A stretch of DNA of 64,000 bases from Burkholderia sp. GAS332. Lineage in GTDB: Bacteria > Pseudomonadota > Gammaproteobacteria > Burkholderiales > Burkholderiaceae. Shown one piece after another: positions 1-9,510 of the stretch. Each line of letters starts with the position of its first letter. Position 1 is the first letter of the stretch. The position numbers were made by a program, and so were the translations under genes. The notes under the pieces are model-generated. The model did no database searches. It saw nothing but the letters and a program-made list of their open reading frames with translations, and was not told where the DNA came from. The stretch lies in assembly GCA_900142905.1 (NCBI GenBank), contig FSRV01000002.1, positions 1,488,001 through 1,552,000 on the forward strand, in the 5' to 3' direction.

Positions 1-308
1 TGCGATCAGCGTCTCGTGAGAGAGCCGCCGACTGCCGTGTTCGAAGTAAGTAGTCGCTGAGTTTTGATGAGGAAGAGGGGTGACGAAATCGGATAAGTCC
101 GAAAACGTGGGGATTGAAAAATCTTTGGAATGCTTGCTATTACAAAGCAGTAAGCTGCTTTTGGAATATTCTTAGTCAGTCTGAAAATGCGAGAGTAATA
201 CTAAGAATTCAGCCTATTTTCAACGGCTTTTAGTCATTTGTTGAAGGGCGGATGAAAGGTGGCCCGCCTTCAATAATCGGTCAAGAAAGATTCGAGCGAG
301 CATAACGC
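1..308. other. AT-richer intergenic stretch before cobJ
   Basis: No convincing coding frame is visible. The stretch is clearly AT-richer than the genes to its right. It holds the 3' end of the cobG-H-I-J transcript and an imperfect hairpin listed separately. The first ~60 bases could belong to a neighbouring gene outside the window, but nothing here allows a call. Confidence 0.5.
241..274 (-). terminator. possible terminator hairpin downstream of cobJ
   Basis: TTGAAGGGCGG (241-251) faces CCGCCTTCAA (265-274), an inverted repeat with one bulged base and a ~13-nt loop, 35 bases past the cobJ stop codon. On the minus strand it would end the cob operon transcript. No run of T follows, so this would be an atypical terminator. 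Confidence 0.35.
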
Positions 309-2135
309 TCACTCATACCACCGCGGCGTATACACCCACTCGCCACCGTCGACGCCGTTAGCAAACGCCCGCGTCGTCGACGAGCCCACGATTACCATCG
401 TCCGCATATCGACATCGGAAGAGCGCAGTTCGCCAAGCGTGATCGTACGCAGTGTGCTGCCGGGTCTGCCGATATCGCGTCCGAGCACCACTTTCGTAGC
501 CGCAGCGCGATATTCCCGCACGATGTCCAGTGCTTTATCCAGTTGCCACGGCCGTGCACGGGAGATCGGGTTGTAGAAAGCCATCACCAGATCTGCTTCG
601 GCCGCGTGCCGGAGGCGCTTCTCGATGATGGTCCACGGTTTCAGATTGTCGGATAACGACAGCATGCAGAAGTCGTGACCCAACGGCGCGCCGGCTTGCG
701 CTGCGGTCGCCATGGCAGCGGACACCCCCGGCACAATGGCGAGTTGGACCGCGCGCCAATCAGCGTTCGTCGCACTGCCTTCTTCCAGCGCTTCAAGCAC
801 TGCAGCCGCCATCGCGAACACGCCGGGATCGCCCGACGAGACCATCACCACGGACCGTCCTGCGCTAGCGAGTTCGAATGCATGACGCGCACGCTGCATC
901 TCCTCGCGATTGTCCGTGCCGTGTACGCGTTGATCCGCGCGCAAGGGGCCGGCCATTTTCACGTAGGTTTCGTAGCCTAGAATATCGGTGGCTTCGTTCA
1001 GCGCTGTCCGAGCGGCAGGCACCAGCAGGTCGGCGCTGCCGGGACCGAGCCCGATCACAGTCAAGCGACCCCGTGTACGGCCAATCGTGTCGGGGTCGAT
1101 TGCCAACGCTGCCAACGCGAGCGCAACGCCTGCGTCCGCGTCGTCATGCAGGGTTTGATAAGGGACGCGCAGCGCGGCGTGCAGTAAATTGCTCGGCGGC
1201 TCGCCGTCCTCCGGACACGGCTGAGCAAAACGTAGCGGCACGTTCAGGCTCGCCGCGGCATCGGCCAGCGCCGGGTCCGTCACGTGTGCTGAAGGAGCCA
1301 GCAATGCCGCGAGTGAAAGCGGCGCAAGACCATGCGCGTCCAATGCCTCGCGCACTAGCGCAGCGATTCGTGCGCCTGAACCCGTCTGGGAATCTGGGCC
1401 GGAATTTGCTCCGAGGTCCGCGTTCGTAGCAGAGGGCGAGCCAGCACCCACACTGATACCAGCACCAGCACCAGCACCAGCACCCGGCACGATCACGGCC
1501 GCCACCACGCTCCGCGGATGAATCACTAACTCATCATCACGCCCATCCCACGCACGTGGTGTCACACGAATCGCCAGGCGTGCCGATTCAGAGCGCGGCA
1601 GTTGCGCATCGTCGAGCCACGGCGCTTCACCCTCGATTCGCGTGCTTTCTCCAGCGAGCAGGTCCGAAACAAAGCGCTTACCTTGCGCGATATCGGCGAG
1701 CGCATAGCCCTCAGGTGGATTGAGCACGCACGTACCGAAACGCAGTTCGCCACTCGTCGTAATCGCAGGCGACACGGCCAACGCGGCCGCAATCTCGCGC
1801 GCCATCACGTTGACGCCTGCAAGGCCGCCGAGCAACGGCACAACCGCACTGCCATCTTCTGCAACGGCCAGCACGGGCGGCTCGACACCCTTGTTCGACA
1901 ACAACGGCGCAACGCAGCGAATCACGATTCCGGCTGCGCACAACGCCACGATCGGCGTGCCGCTCGCATACAGATCACACAGATGTGCGCGGAGTTCCGC
2001 GTACGAGACGTCAGCTTCGACGCGCCCCTGCAAGGCATGCACCTGGCAACCCGCATACAGCGTCTGAATACGCCGAGCAGTCGCCAGCGCGCCCGCACCG
2101 AGAATCACAATCGCGGGTGGCGTCATCCTTGCCAT
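309..2135 (-). CDS. cobJ: CbiG/CobE-like domain fused to precorrin-3B C17-methyltransferase
   Basis: This two-domain protein of 608 aa acts in the aerobic corrin pathway. Residues ~1-345 are CbiG/CobE-like (start [27 protein letters not shown] and [14 protein letters not shown] motifs). Residues ~355-608 are the SAM-dependent tetrapyrrole methylase CobJ, which methylates C17 and contracts the ring of precorrin-3B. The methylase part begins [17 protein letters not shown] and contains the SSGDPGVF and MAFYNPIS motifs. The two are joined by a low-complexity linker rich in Gly-Ala (bases ~1459-1483, repeated ACCAGC units) and Ser/Asn. The start overlaps the end of cobI by 13 bases, so the genes are probably translationally coupled. 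It is the last gene of the riboswitch-controlled minus-strand operon. CbiG normally opens the delta-lactone in the anaerobic route; in aerobic bacteria the CobE-like relative probably handles intermediates. Confidence 0.93.
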   Translation of the reverse strand: MARMTPPAIVILGAGALATARRIQTLYAGCQVHALQGRVEADVSYAELRAHLCDLYASGTPIVALCAAGIVIRCVAPLLSNKGVEPPVLAVAEDGSAVVPLLGGLAGVNVMAREIAAALAVSPAITTSGELRFGTCVLNPPEGYALADIAQGKRFVSDLLAGESTRIEGEAPWLDDAQLPRSESARLAIRVTPRAWDGRDDELVIHPRSVVAAVIVPGAGAGAGAGISVGAGSPSATNADLGANSGPDSQTGSGARIAALVREALDAHGLAPLSLAALLAPSAHVTDPALADAAASLNVPLRFAQPCPEDGEPPSNLLHAALRVPYQTLHDDADAGVALALAALAIDPDTIGRTRGRLTVIGLGPGSADLLVPAARTALNEATDILGYETYVKMAGPLRADQRVHGTDNREEMQRARHAFELASAGRSVVMVSSGDPGVFAMAAAVLEALEEGSATNADWRAVQLAIVPGVSAAMATAAQAGAPLGHDFCMLSLSDNLKPWTIIEKRLRHAAEADLVMAFYNPISRARPWQLDKALDIVREYRAAATKVVLGRDIGRPGSTLRTITLGELRSSDVDMRTMVIVGSSTTRAFANGVDGGEWVYTPRWYE

Positions 2136-2854
2136 TTTTCCCCCGGCACCACAAGCAGCGAAAAATACGGCGACGCCATCGGATCGACTTCGGCGAGCGG
2201 CACAATGCGCTGATTACCCATCGTCGCGCGTTCGACGTAAAGCGCACGATGCGCGAGCCCAAGCTCACCCAGCACACGCCGCACCTTATCGAAATTGCGG
2301 CCGAGTTTCATGATGACGGCAGCATCGGCGTCGGCGAGGCGCCGGCGCAACTCATCTTCCGGCAACACGCCGGAGAGTACCGACAAACTCTGATTGCGAT
2401 ACACCAGCGGCGAACCGAGCACCGCCGCACCGCCAAGCATCGAGCACACGCCGGGCACGACTTCTGCCTCGAAGCGGGCTGCGAGGCGGTCGTGCAAATA
2501 CATATACGAGCCGTAGAAAAACGGATCGCCTTCGCAAATCACCGCGACGTCGCGGCCGGCGTTGAGGTGACCGGCGACGACCTCCGCAGCGGTGTCATAG
2601 AAGTCGGCGATGATCGCTTCATACGAAAGCGGCGGCTCGAGCGCTTCGGTCGTGACGGGATAAACGAGCGGCAGATGCTGTTGAGCGTCGTGCAGATGCG
2701 CCTCGATGATGCTGAAGGCGTTGCCCTTTTTCCCCTTCGCGACGAAATAGGCCACCACGGGTGCCGCTTTGAGCACACGCAACGCTTTCAGTGTGATGAG
2801 TTCCGGGTCGCCAGGGCCGACGCCCAGGCCGAATAAACGTCCTTGCACGCTCAT
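2123..2854 (-). CDS. cobI: precorrin-2 C20-methyltransferase
   Basis: A 243-aa SAM-dependent tetrapyrrole methylase that converts precorrin-2 to precorrin-3A. The N-terminal glycine-rich motif [20 protein letters not shown], the [11 protein letters not shown] loop and VVPGVCSM are typical of CobI/CbiL. Length is normal for the family. The ATG lies directly against the stop codon of cobH (2855), and the 3' end overlaps cobJ by 13 bases, showing tight operon packing. No oddities were seen. Confidence 0.95.
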   Translation of the reverse strand: MSVQGRLFGLGVGPGDPELITLKALRVLKAAPVVAYFVAKGKKGNAFSIIEAHLHDAQQHLPLVYPVTTEALEPPLSYEAIIADFYDTAAEVVAGHLNAGRDVAVICEGDPFFYGSYMYLHDRLAARFEAEVVPGVCSMLGGAAVLGSPLVYRNQSLSVLSGVLPEDELRRRLADADAAVIMKLGRNFDKVRRVLGELGLAHRALYVERATMGNQRIVPLAEVDPMASPYFSLLVVPGEKWQG

Positions 2855-3481
2855 TTACTCGACCTCCGTCGCCAGCGCGTTCACAGCGGCGGCGGCCATC
2901 GCGCTGCCGCCGCGTCGGCCGTGAACCACGACGAAGGGCACGCTGCGACTGTCTTCAGCAAGCATCGCTTTCGATTCGGCCGCACCGACGAAACCCACCG
3001 GAAAACCGAGAATTAGCGCGGGCTTCGGTGCACCGTCATCGAGCATGTCGAGCAGATGAAAGAGGGCGGTCGGCGCGTTGCCGATGACGACGACGCTGCC
3101 TGCCAGATGTGGCCGCCACAATTCGAGCGCCGCGGCCGAGCGCGTGTTACCGAGTTCACGCGCGAGCGCGGGCACGTCCTGATGCGTGAGCGTGCAGATC
3201 ACTTCGTTGTTCGCGGGCAGTCGTGCGCGCGTGATGCCTTGCGCCACCATGCCGGCGTCGCACAGAATCGGCGCGCCTTGCGCGAGCGCCGCACGGCCTG
3301 CTGCGCCTGCGCCTTCGGAAAACCGAAGATCTTCAATGACGTCGACCATGCCGCAGGCGTGGATCACGCGCACCGCGAGTTTCTCGAGGTCGGCAGGGAT
3401 GCGCGAGAGATCGGCCTCCGCGCGTATCGTCGCGAAGGATTGGCGATAGATCTCCTGACCGTCGCGAATGTAATCAAGCAT
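2855..3481 (-). CDS. cobH: precorrin-8X methylmutase
   Basis: A 208-aa CobH/CbiC family enzyme that moves the C11 methyl to C12 of precorrin-8X to give hydrogenobyrinate. Visible family signatures are [16 protein letters not shown] at the N-terminus, VIHACGMVD (the His is the catalytic residue in the family), the acidic DLRFSEGA stretch, and [13 protein letters not shown] near the C-terminus. It overlaps the end of cobG by 8 bases and abuts cobI, so it sits in the middle of the operon. Confidence 0.95.
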   Translation of the reverse strand: MLDYIRDGQEIYRQSFATIRAEADLSRIPADLEKLAVRVIHACGMVDVIEDLRFSEGAGAAGRAALAQGAPILCDAGMVAQGITRARLPANNEVICTLTHQDVPALARELGNTRSAAALELWRPHLAGSVVVIGNAPTALFHLLDMLDDGAPKPALILGFPVGFVGAAESKAMLAEDSRSVPFVVVHGRRGGSAMAAAAVNALATEVE

Positions 3482-5258
3482 CTAAAGGGCTCCGGGCCGG
3501 GTGTGCCAATGGGTCGAGCATGTCGGCGGCCTGTTCGATCGTGAGGTGGTGCGCGACGCACGAGCCGAAACCCGGCTGGCCGTCGCGTCGATAAAGGTCG
3601 TAGAGGCCGGGCGCGGCGGCTAGCAGCGTGTACGGCGCGCAATGGGCGGCGGCGCATGAGCGCGGACAGCCGCTCAGATGGACGTCGACGCCCTCGCGTA
3701 AGCGGTCCGCTAAGCGCAGTGCGTCGGCTTTGGTATCGGCGAGGCTTTTTGCGCAGCCTGTGGAACCGGCACAGGCGATCAAGTGCGTAATAGGTTGCGC
3801 GGGATCGCAGGCGAGGCCTAGCGCGTGCATTTCAGCGAGCACGGCGGGCGCGGCATCGGCGGCGATATCGGGCAGCAATACGCTTTGCCAGGGCGTCATG
3901 CGCAACGTGCCGTTGCCGCGCTGGTGCGAAAGTGTGGCGAGGCCGCGCAAGGTGACGGCGTCGAGGCGTCCGAGCGGCGCTTGGCCGCCTACGTGCTGCA
4001 GGCCCACGACTCGCTGAGCGTGCGCGCCGAGTCGCAGCGTGGCATCGGCAGGCGTGGCGCGTTTCCAGTTTGCAAGCGACGCGTCGCGTGACAACGGAAA
4101 ATCGACATACGTTTGAGCGTGCTGCAATAGCGTGTCGACGGAATGAGTGGCAAGCAGATGACGCATGCGCGTGGCATCGGCGGCGGCCAGATCGAGGAAC
4201 GTATGCAGCAGCGCGCGGACAAGGCCTGTGACTTGCGCAGGCAGCACGGCACCGAGGGCACCGGTGTTATCCGTGCGAGGGCGCTGCGGGGCGTCATGCG
4301 AGTCGACGTATTCGGCATGCTGGAACGCATCGGCATCGGCATCGGCATCGGCATCGGCATCGGCATCAGCATCAGCATCAGCATCGGCGGCGGCCTCAGC
4401 ACCGGCATCGGCGTCAGCTTCAACCTCAGCATCCGCATCCGCATCCGCATCCGCATCCGCATCCGCATCCGCGTTCGCCACCCCAGGTGGACAACCCGCC
4501 AAACCAAATACAAATCGCACACCGTCTTCAGCCTGCGTGGCCGCCAGCCAGACATCATGCGGATGATCGAGCCTCGCAAGGCGTTCACCACCATCGAGCA
4601 GTAGCGCGAATTTGGGCGACAGCGCCGCGAAACGCGCTTCGGTTTGCAGCAAGGTGAGCAGTTCGACGCAGAGCGGTCGCGTGTCGAACAGCGCAAATGG
4701 ATCGCGCCCGGCAGTCGGGCTCACCATCACATTGCGCACATCGTCCGCAGCGGATGTCGATATTGAGCTTGGAAATTGCGGTGCAGTCGTCGTTCGCGGA
4801 TATGAAGCATCCGCTGCGCCGAACTGAGATGCGTCTGAAGTATCCGCCGAAGTCGCGGGCAGCAAGCTGGAAGCATCCACCGCGCCGGTCGCCCGAATCG
4901 GCCCAAGACCCGCATCGACCAGCGCCACGATCAACGCCGCTTCATGCCCGCTTCGCACGCCACGCACCTGCAGATTCGCGCGATTGGTCAGCTCGACCAC
5001 GCCAGCAGCATACCGTTCGCTTACATCCGCAATCACCGCAGCTTGCGCCGCGCTCAGCTCGCCGCCGGGCAATTTGATCCGGCAGATCCCACCGTCGCGC
5101 GCGGCAACGATGCGCAGCAGCCCCGGACACGCCGAGGCCCGCAGCGCAAGGGCTGCGTCAGGCAAAGCAGTGGAGGGCGAAGCTTGATTCAAGACGGACA
5201 CCGGGTTGAGCGTCGCGCGACGGCCCGAGCGCCACCCAAGCGGGCATTGCTGCGGCAT
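3474..5258 (-). CDS. cobG: precorrin-3B synthase (CobG), with Asp-Ala repeat insert
   Basis: An oxygen-dependent enzyme that makes precorrin-3B, related to nitrite/sulfite reductases; it marks the pathway as the aerobic type. The open frame runs up to 5510 but passes straight through the cobalamin riboswitch. The ATG at 5256-5258 (MPQQCPLGW) is chosen as the first start downstream of it, giving 594 aa. Weak alternatives are GTG 5199-5201 and nearby codons. Domains: ferredoxin-like half at ~50-110 ([32 protein letters not shown]), then C-terminal FeS/siroheme-type half. The cysteines C-x5-C (ACAGSTGC, ~496/502) and C-x3-C (GCPRSC, ~531/535) would bind the [4Fe-4S] cluster. Residues ~263-311 are almost pure Asp-Ala dipeptides encoded by hexanucleotide repeats, probably a linker between the two halves. 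First gene of the operon. Confidence 0.9.
   Translation of the reverse strand: MPQQCPLGWRSGRRATLNPVSVLNQASPSTALPDAALALRASACPGLLRIVAARDGGICRIKLPGGELSAAQAAVIADVSERYAAGVVELTNRANLQVRGVRSGHEAALIVALVDAGLGPIRATGAVDASSLLPATSADTSDASQFGAADASYPRTTTAPQFPSSISTSAADDVRNVMVSPTAGRDPFALFDTRPLCVELLTLLQTEARFAALSPKFALLLDGGERLARLDHPHDVWLAATQAEDGVRFVFGLAGCPPGVANADADADADADADADAEVEADADAGAEAAADADADADADADADADADADAFQHAEYVDSHDAPQRPRTDNTGALGAVLPAQVTGLVRALLHTFLDLAAADATRMRHLLATHSVDTLLQHAQTYVDFPLSRDASLANWKRATPADATLRLGAHAQRVVGLQHVGGQAPLGRLDAVTLRGLATLSHQRGNGTLRMTPWQSVLLPDIAADAAPAVLAEMHALGLACDPAQPITHLIACAGSTGCAKSLADTKADALRLADRLREGVDVHLSGCPRSCAAAHCAPYTLLAAAPGLYDLYRRDGQPGFGSCVAHHLTIEQAADMLDPLAHPARSPLDA
4327..4470. repeat. hexanucleotide repeat tracts inside cobG
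   Basis: Ten consecutive hexamers, GCATCG or GCATCA, at 4327-4386 and seven GCATCC hexamers at 4429-4470, separated by degenerate copies. Read on the minus strand they encode Asp-Ala dipeptides. Because the unit is 6 bp, copy-number change keeps the cobG frame open. Confidence 0.95.
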
Positions 5259-5296
5259 CGGTACACCCCGCCCGATGGTGGTTGGCACGAACAGTC

Positions 5297-5446
5297 TGGC
5301 CGGCAGGTCTCCTGGCTGGCAGGTCATGGTCCGCCGCGGCCTTCCCGGTGAAACCAGTGGCGTGGAGCGCAGGCGGACTCGCTGCATACAGTTGCGGGGG
5401 CAGCCACAGCGGCACTGTGTTCCCTCTTCGGCCCCGAAGGGCACCG
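5297..5446 (-). promoter_or_regulatory. cobalamin (AdoCbl) riboswitch
   Basis: Read on the minus strand, this leader shows the order of elements typical of Burkholderia cobalamin riboswitches. First comes GAGGGAACACAGTGCC, then CTGCCCCCGCAACTGTA, then CCACTGGTTTCACCGGGAAGG. The B12 box GCCAGGAGACCTGCCG lies at about 5301-5317. It ends ~40 bases before the cobG ATG, a position suited to hiding the ribosome-binding site when cobalamin is bound. A possible -10 (CATAAT on the minus strand, ~5454-5459) lies just upstream. It should repress the cobG-H-I-J operon at high B12. No second copy is seen in front of the divergent cobL. Confidence 0.93.
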
Positions 5447-5547
5447 GCGGCTGTATTATGCCTTTTTTCGAACAGCACAACGAGGCTGGACGCTTTGATC
5501 GGCGTGGCACAGCGCACTATTTGAAGATACAGAATGAGGATGGATGC

Positions 5548-6795
5548 ATGCCGGCGTGGTTGACCGTGGTGGGCATTGGCGATGACGGCTTCGCCGGTTT
5601 GGGGCGGCCCGCGCGGCGTGCTTTGCTGGAAGCGTCGGTGGTCTACGGGGGCGAACGTCATCTGGCGATGCTGCCTGCGCGCCTCGCCGCGCGCCGTGCG
5701 GCATGGCCGAGGCCGTTCGATCTCACGCCTTTGCTGGCGGAACGTGCCGGGCCGGTGTGTGTGCTGGCGAGTGGGGACCCGATGCTGTTCGGCGTCGGCG
5801 CGACGCTCGCGCGGCAGTTGCCGGCAGATGAGTTGCGGGTGTTGCCCGCGCCGTCGTCGTTGTCGCTGGCGGCCGCGCGGCTCGGCTGGCCGTTGCAGGA
5901 TGTCGCTACCGTTTCACTGGTCGGCCGGCCATTGCCGACGCTGAATGCTCATTTGCACGACGGCGCGCGCGTCTTCGTGCTGAGCGCCGACGGGCGCACG
6001 CCCGCCGCGCTGGCCGAGTTGCTGAATGCGCGCGGTTTCGGCGCGACCCGGATGACGGTGCTCGAACATTTGGGCGGCGCGTTGGAGCGCTGTATCGATG
6101 GCCGCGCGGACCAATGGTCCGCGGGGGACGTGGCAGCGCTGAACCTGATCGCGCTTGAATGCCGGGCGACGGAGGGTACGCCGCGTTTGCCGCTGACCTC
6201 GGGCTTGCCCGACGACGCCTTTCGCCACGATGGTCAGTTGACCAAACGCGACGTCCGCGCAATCACGCTGGCGCGCCTCGCGCCGACGCCCGGCGAATTG
6301 CTATGGGATGTGGGCGCGGGCAGTGGCTCGATCGGCATCGAATGGATGCGCGCACACCCGACTTGCCGTGCAATCGCGATCGAAGGGCACGCGGAGCGGC
6401 AGCGGTTCATCGAACACAATCGCGATGCGTTGGGCGTGCCGGGCTTGCAACTGGTGGCCGGCCGCGCGCCCGATGCGCTGGAAGGATTGGCTGTGCCGGA
6501 TGCCGTGTTCATCGGCGGCGGCGTGACGGTGCCGGGTGTGCTCGACGCCTGCTGGGCGCGCCTGCGCGACGGCGGGAGACTGGTCGCCAATGCGGTCACG
6601 TTGCAAGGCGAGGCGATGCTCGTGGCATGGCGGGAGCAACACGGCGGTACGCTGACCCGCATCGCGCTTGCCGACGCGCAGCCGCTCGGCGGCTTCGATA
6701 CGTGGCGCCAGGCGCTGCCGATCACGCTGCTGGATGTTACCAAGCCGGCCAATGGCGCGAACGGCCCGTTCGTCGACTCACCGCAGCCGTCATGA
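5548..6795 (+). CDS. cobL: precorrin-6Y C5,15-methyltransferase (decarboxylating)
   Basis: A 415-aa fusion of CbiE-like (N-terminal) and CbiT-like (C-terminal) SAM methyltransferases. It methylates C5 and C15 and decarboxylates the C12 acetate of precorrin-6B (dihydro-precorrin-6). The N-domain begins [14 protein letters not shown] and has [12 protein letters not shown] and [14 protein letters not shown]. The C-domain starts near [14 protein letters not shown] and has the SAM loop [17 protein letters not shown]. The frame is open upstream to 5206, but ATG 5548 is preceded by GAGGA at 5536-5540 and begins where the family begins. It is divergent from the riboswitch leader and starts the plus-strand cobL-K-M group. 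Confidence 0.94.
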   Translation: MPAWLTVVGIGDDGFAGLGRPARRALLEASVVYGGERHLAMLPARLAARRAAWPRPFDLTPLLAERAGPVCVLASGDPMLFGVGATLARQLPADELRVLPAPSSLSLAAARLGWPLQDVATVSLVGRPLPTLNAHLHDGARVFVLSADGRTPAALAELLNARGFGATRMTVLEHLGGALERCIDGRADQWSAGDVAALNLIALECRATEGTPRLPLTSGLPDDAFRHDGQLTKRDVRAITLARLAPTPGELLWDVGAGSGSIGIEWMRAHPTCRAIAIEGHAERQRFIEHNRDALGVPGLQLVAGRAPDALEGLAVPDAVFIGGGVTVPGVLDACWARLRDGGRLVANAVTLQGEAMLVAWREQHGGTLTRIALADAQPLGGFDTWRQALPITLLDVTKPANGANGPFVDSPQPS

Positions 6796-6833
6796 TCGAC
6801 CGTCAAGGCAATCTGATCGGAGCCGCGCAATGA
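6792..6833 (+). CDS. 13-codon coupling ORF between cobL and cobK
   Basis: A tiny frame encoding [13 protein letters not shown]. Its ATG overlaps the cobL stop (ATGA at 6792-6795), and its TGA overlaps the cobK start (AATGATG at 6829-6835). It also spans the candidate cobK ribosome-binding site (ATCGGAG, ~6816-6822). Ribosomes finishing cobL could reinitiate here and reach cobK. It may equally be chance; no function for the peptide is implied. Confidence 0.35.
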   Translation: MIDRQGNLIGAAQ

Positions 6834-7552
6834 TGCGAGTCCTGCTGCTCGGCGGCACCGGCGACGCATTGCGGATCGCAAGACAGCTCGGTCCCGCGCA
6901 CGTGTACAGTCTCGCGGGGCTTGGCAAAGTGCCGTACGATCTGTCGTGCGGGGTGCGCGTGGGGGGCTTCGGTGGCAGCGAAGGCATGGCGCGCTATATC
7001 GAAGACGAACGCATTGGCCTCGTGATCGACGCGACGCATCCGTACGCCGCGCAGATCAGCGCCAATGCCGCGAAAGCGAGCGGCGCCGCGCATGTGCCGT
7101 GCTGGGCACTGCGTCGCGAGGGATGGCAGCCGCAAGCCGGCGACGATTGGCGCATGGTCGACGATTGGGCCGAACTCACGGCCGCGCTCGCTTCGTTCAG
7201 GCGGCCGCTGTTCACGCTCGGCCGCGAACCGCTCGCGCATCTCGCCGAGATCCCGCCGCAGCAATTCTGGACGGTACGCTGCCTCGACGCACACGAAGCC
7301 AATGCACGTGCACGGATTCTGGCGACACGCGGCCCGTTTACGCTCGAAGGCGAGCGAGCGCTGTTCAGCGCGGAAGCCTTCGATGTCGTCGTCAGCAAAA
7401 ACAGTGGCGGCAGCGCCACCGAAGCGAAACTCGAGGTCGCGCGCGAACGCGGCTTGCCGGTGGTCATGCTGCGGCGCCCTGAATTGGCGGCAGTCGATCG
7501 CGAGTTTGCCAACGTGGCTGACTTGCTGAAAGCATTGCAAGCCTTAGCTTAA
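6830..7552 (+). CDS. cobK: precorrin-6A reductase
   Basis: A 240-aa NADPH-dependent reductase that converts precorrin-6A to precorrin-6B. It has the N-terminal nucleotide-binding start [19 protein letters not shown] and the family motifs DATHPYA, FTLGREPL and VVSKNSGG. The ATG at 6830 (or the next ATG at 6833) follows ATCGGAG with ~7-base spacing. A longer open frame upstream lies inside cobL and is discarded. Its product is the substrate of CobL, encoded just upstream. Confidence 0.95.
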   Translation: MMRVLLLGGTGDALRIARQLGPAHVYSLAGLGKVPYDLSCGVRVGGFGGSEGMARYIEDERIGLVIDATHPYAAQISANAAKASGAAHVPCWALRREGWQPQAGDDWRMVDDWAELTAALASFRRPLFTLGREPLAHLAEIPPQQFWTVRCLDAHEANARARILATRGPFTLEGERALFSAEAFDVVVSKNSGGSATEAKLEVARERGLPVVMLRRPELAAVDREFANVADLLKALQALA

Positions 7553-7598
7553 ATGGCGCATGCATGACATGCCGGCCAAACGAATCACGGAGTATTAA

Positions 7599-8327
7599 AT
7601 GACAGTGTTTTTTATCGGCGCGGGTCCCGGTGACCCGGAATTGATCACGGTGAAAGGGCAGCGCCTCGTGCGCGGCTGCCCCGTGATCCTGTACGCCGGG
7701 TCGCTGGTGCCGGCCGCTGTGTTAGAAGGCCATGGTGCAGAGCAGGTCGTGAATACCGCCGAGCTCGACCTCAATCAGATCGTCGCATTACTCAAGGCTG
7801 CACACGACAAAGGCCAAGACGTGGCGCGCGTGCATTCCGGCGACCCGTCGTTGTACGGCGCGATCGGCGAGCAGATCCGCAGACTTCGCGAGCTCGATAT
7901 TCCCTATGAGATTGTTCCCGGCGTGACGGCGACCGCGGCATGCGCGGCGACGCTCGGCTGCGAACTCACGTTGCCCAATATTTCGCAGACGCTGATCCTC
8001 ACGCGCTTTGCAAGCAAAACGACGATGCCTGAAGGCGAACAACTCGCCGACCTCGCGAGACATCGCGCGACGATGGCGATTCACCTCGGCGTGCGCCACC
8101 TCGCGCGCATCGTCGATGAATTGCGGCCGCATTACGGCGGTGATTGTCCGATCGCGGTGATCTATCGCGCGAGCTGGCCGGATGAAGAGAAATTCACCGG
8201 TACGCTCGACGATATCGTCGGCAAAGTGCAGTCCACCCCTATTGAGCGGACTGCGCTGATCCTGGTGGGACAGGTGCTGGCTGCGGAAGGATTTGCAGAG
8301 TCGACGTTGTACGCTAAAGGCAACTGA
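7599..8327 (+). CDS. cobM: precorrin-4 C11-methyltransferase
   Basis: A 242-aa tetrapyrrole methylase that adds the C11 methyl group to precorrin-4. Typical motifs are [44 protein letters not shown] and YEIVPGVTATAACAATL. A CACGGAG ribosome-binding site lies 6 bases before the ATG. The 46-base gap after cobK suggests cotranscription. With cobG, H, I, J, K and L, this completes most of the ring-modification steps from precorrin-2 to hydrogenobyrinate; cobF/cobA-type and late genes are outside the window. Confidence 0.95.
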   Translation: MTVFFIGAGPGDPELITVKGQRLVRGCPVILYAGSLVPAAVLEGHGAEQVVNTAELDLNQIVALLKAAHDKGQDVARVHSGDPSLYGAIGEQIRRLRELDIPYEIVPGVTATAACAATLGCELTLPNISQTLILTRFASKTTMPEGEQLADLARHRATMAIHLGVRHLARIVDELRPHYGGDCPIAVIYRASWPDEEKFTGTLDDIVGKVQSTPIERTALILVGQVLAAEGFAESTLYAKGN

Positions 8328-8352
8328 TCCGCACGCCGCCGACGCTCGTTCG

Positions 8353-9468
8353 TTATCCCCCGGTCTTCAACTGCGCCCACAGCCTGCCTTCCAGGCGTTT
8401 GATCGGGGCGGGTAACGGCTTGAGGAGAAACAGCGTTTTCAGCACGGACTCCGGCGGATAGATGGTCGGGTCGTTGAGGATTTCCGGCCGCACGAATTTG
8501 CGCGCGGCGGCGTCCGCGTTTGGATAGAACACTTCATTGGTGATCCCGGCATGCACCTCGGGCCGCTCGATGTAGTTGATCCAGTCGAGCGCCGCTTCCG
8601 GATGCGGCGCATCTTTCGGGATCGCCATCATGTCGAACCAGACCGGCGCACCGCCTTGAGGAATGAAGTATTTAACCTCGTAACTCTTGTTGGCGTCGCG
8701 CGCGCGATGGCTCGCCATCGACACGTCACCCGACCAGCTCAGCGCGAAACAGATGTCGTCGCCTGCAAGATCGTTGATATAACTCGTCGCGTTGAACTGC
8801 GTGATGTACGGACGGATTTTCTTCAGTGCTTCGTACGCTGCCTGGTAGTCGGCCGGATTCACGCTGTTCGGATCGCGGCCGAGATAGTGCAACGTGACAG
8901 CAAACACGTCCGTCGGCGCATCGAGTATGGACACACCGCAAGTCTTCAGCTTGCTCAGATACTCGGGCTTGAAGAGGATGTCCCAGTTATCGAGCGGCGC
9001 ATCGTTGCCTAGAATCTTCTTGACCCGCGTCACGTTGTAGCCGAGCCCCGTGGTGCCCCACGCCCACGGCACCGCGTACTGATTGCCGGGGTCCGCGTCG
9101 GCGACCAGCTTCAGCAGACTGGGATCGAGGTTCGCCAGGTTCGGCAGTTTCGATTTGTCGAGCTTCTGGTAAATGCCGGCCTGGATCTGCTGGGCCATAA
9201 AGTTCGAGGTCGGCACCACGACGTCGTAACCGGTCGAGCCCGTCAGCAATTTGGCCTGCAAGGTTTCATCGCCGTCGTAGACGTCGTAGCGCACATGAAT
9301 GCCCGACTCTTTCTCGAAGTTCGGCACCGTATCTTTCGCGATGTAGTCGGCCCAGTTGTACAGGTTCAGCAGCTTTTCATCGGCGTGCGAGGGTGCGCCG
9401 AACGCGCTTAACAGCAGCGCTGCCAGCATCGACATGGCCGGCCTGGACTTCATGATGGGGTGGGGCAT
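8353..9468 (-). CDS. periplasmic polyamine (putrescine-type) binding protein of an ABC transporter
   Basis: A PotF/PotD-like solute-binding protein of ~371 aa. After a Sec signal (SMLAALLLSAFGAPSHA) the mature part starts DEKLLNLYNWADYIAKDTVPNFEKESG, the usual opening of putrescine-binding proteins. PTSNFMAQQ and the C-terminal ..YPPESVLKTLF segment fit as well. ATG 9466-9468 is chosen because GGAAG lies 6 bases upstream; an in-frame ATG at 9451-9453 is the alternative. It follows speB by 42 bases on the same strand, so uptake of polyamine or agmatine and its hydrolysis are probably coexpressed. No permease or ATPase genes accompany it here. Confidence 0.88.
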   Translation of the reverse strand: MPHPIMKSRPAMSMLAALLLSAFGAPSHADEKLLNLYNWADYIAKDTVPNFEKESGIHVRYDVYDGDETLQAKLLTGSTGYDVVVPTSNFMAQQIQAGIYQKLDKSKLPNLANLDPSLLKLVADADPGNQYAVPWAWGTTGLGYNVTRVKKILGNDAPLDNWDILFKPEYLSKLKTCGVSILDAPTDVFAVTLHYLGRDPNSVNPADYQAAYEALKKIRPYITQFNATSYINDLAGDDICFALSWSGDVSMASHRARDANKSYEVKYFIPQGGAPVWFDMMAIPKDAPHPEAALDWINYIERPEVHAGITNEVFYPNADAAARKFVRPEILNDPTIYPPESVLKTLFLLKPLPAPIKRLEGRLWAQLKTGG

Positions 9469-9510
9469 GATGGTCTTCCAGAGTGGTTTCAACAGGGCGG
9501 TTGGCGGCGC

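Noticed and set aside
4143..4604. Long plus-strand frames over the cobG repeat tract
   Set aside because: Open only because the hexamer repeat lacks stops in most frames; no plausible start or family.
5259..5510. Upstream extension of cobG by 84 codons
   Set aside because: The frame passes through the cobalamin riboswitch, so the codons are accidental; translation should begin after it.
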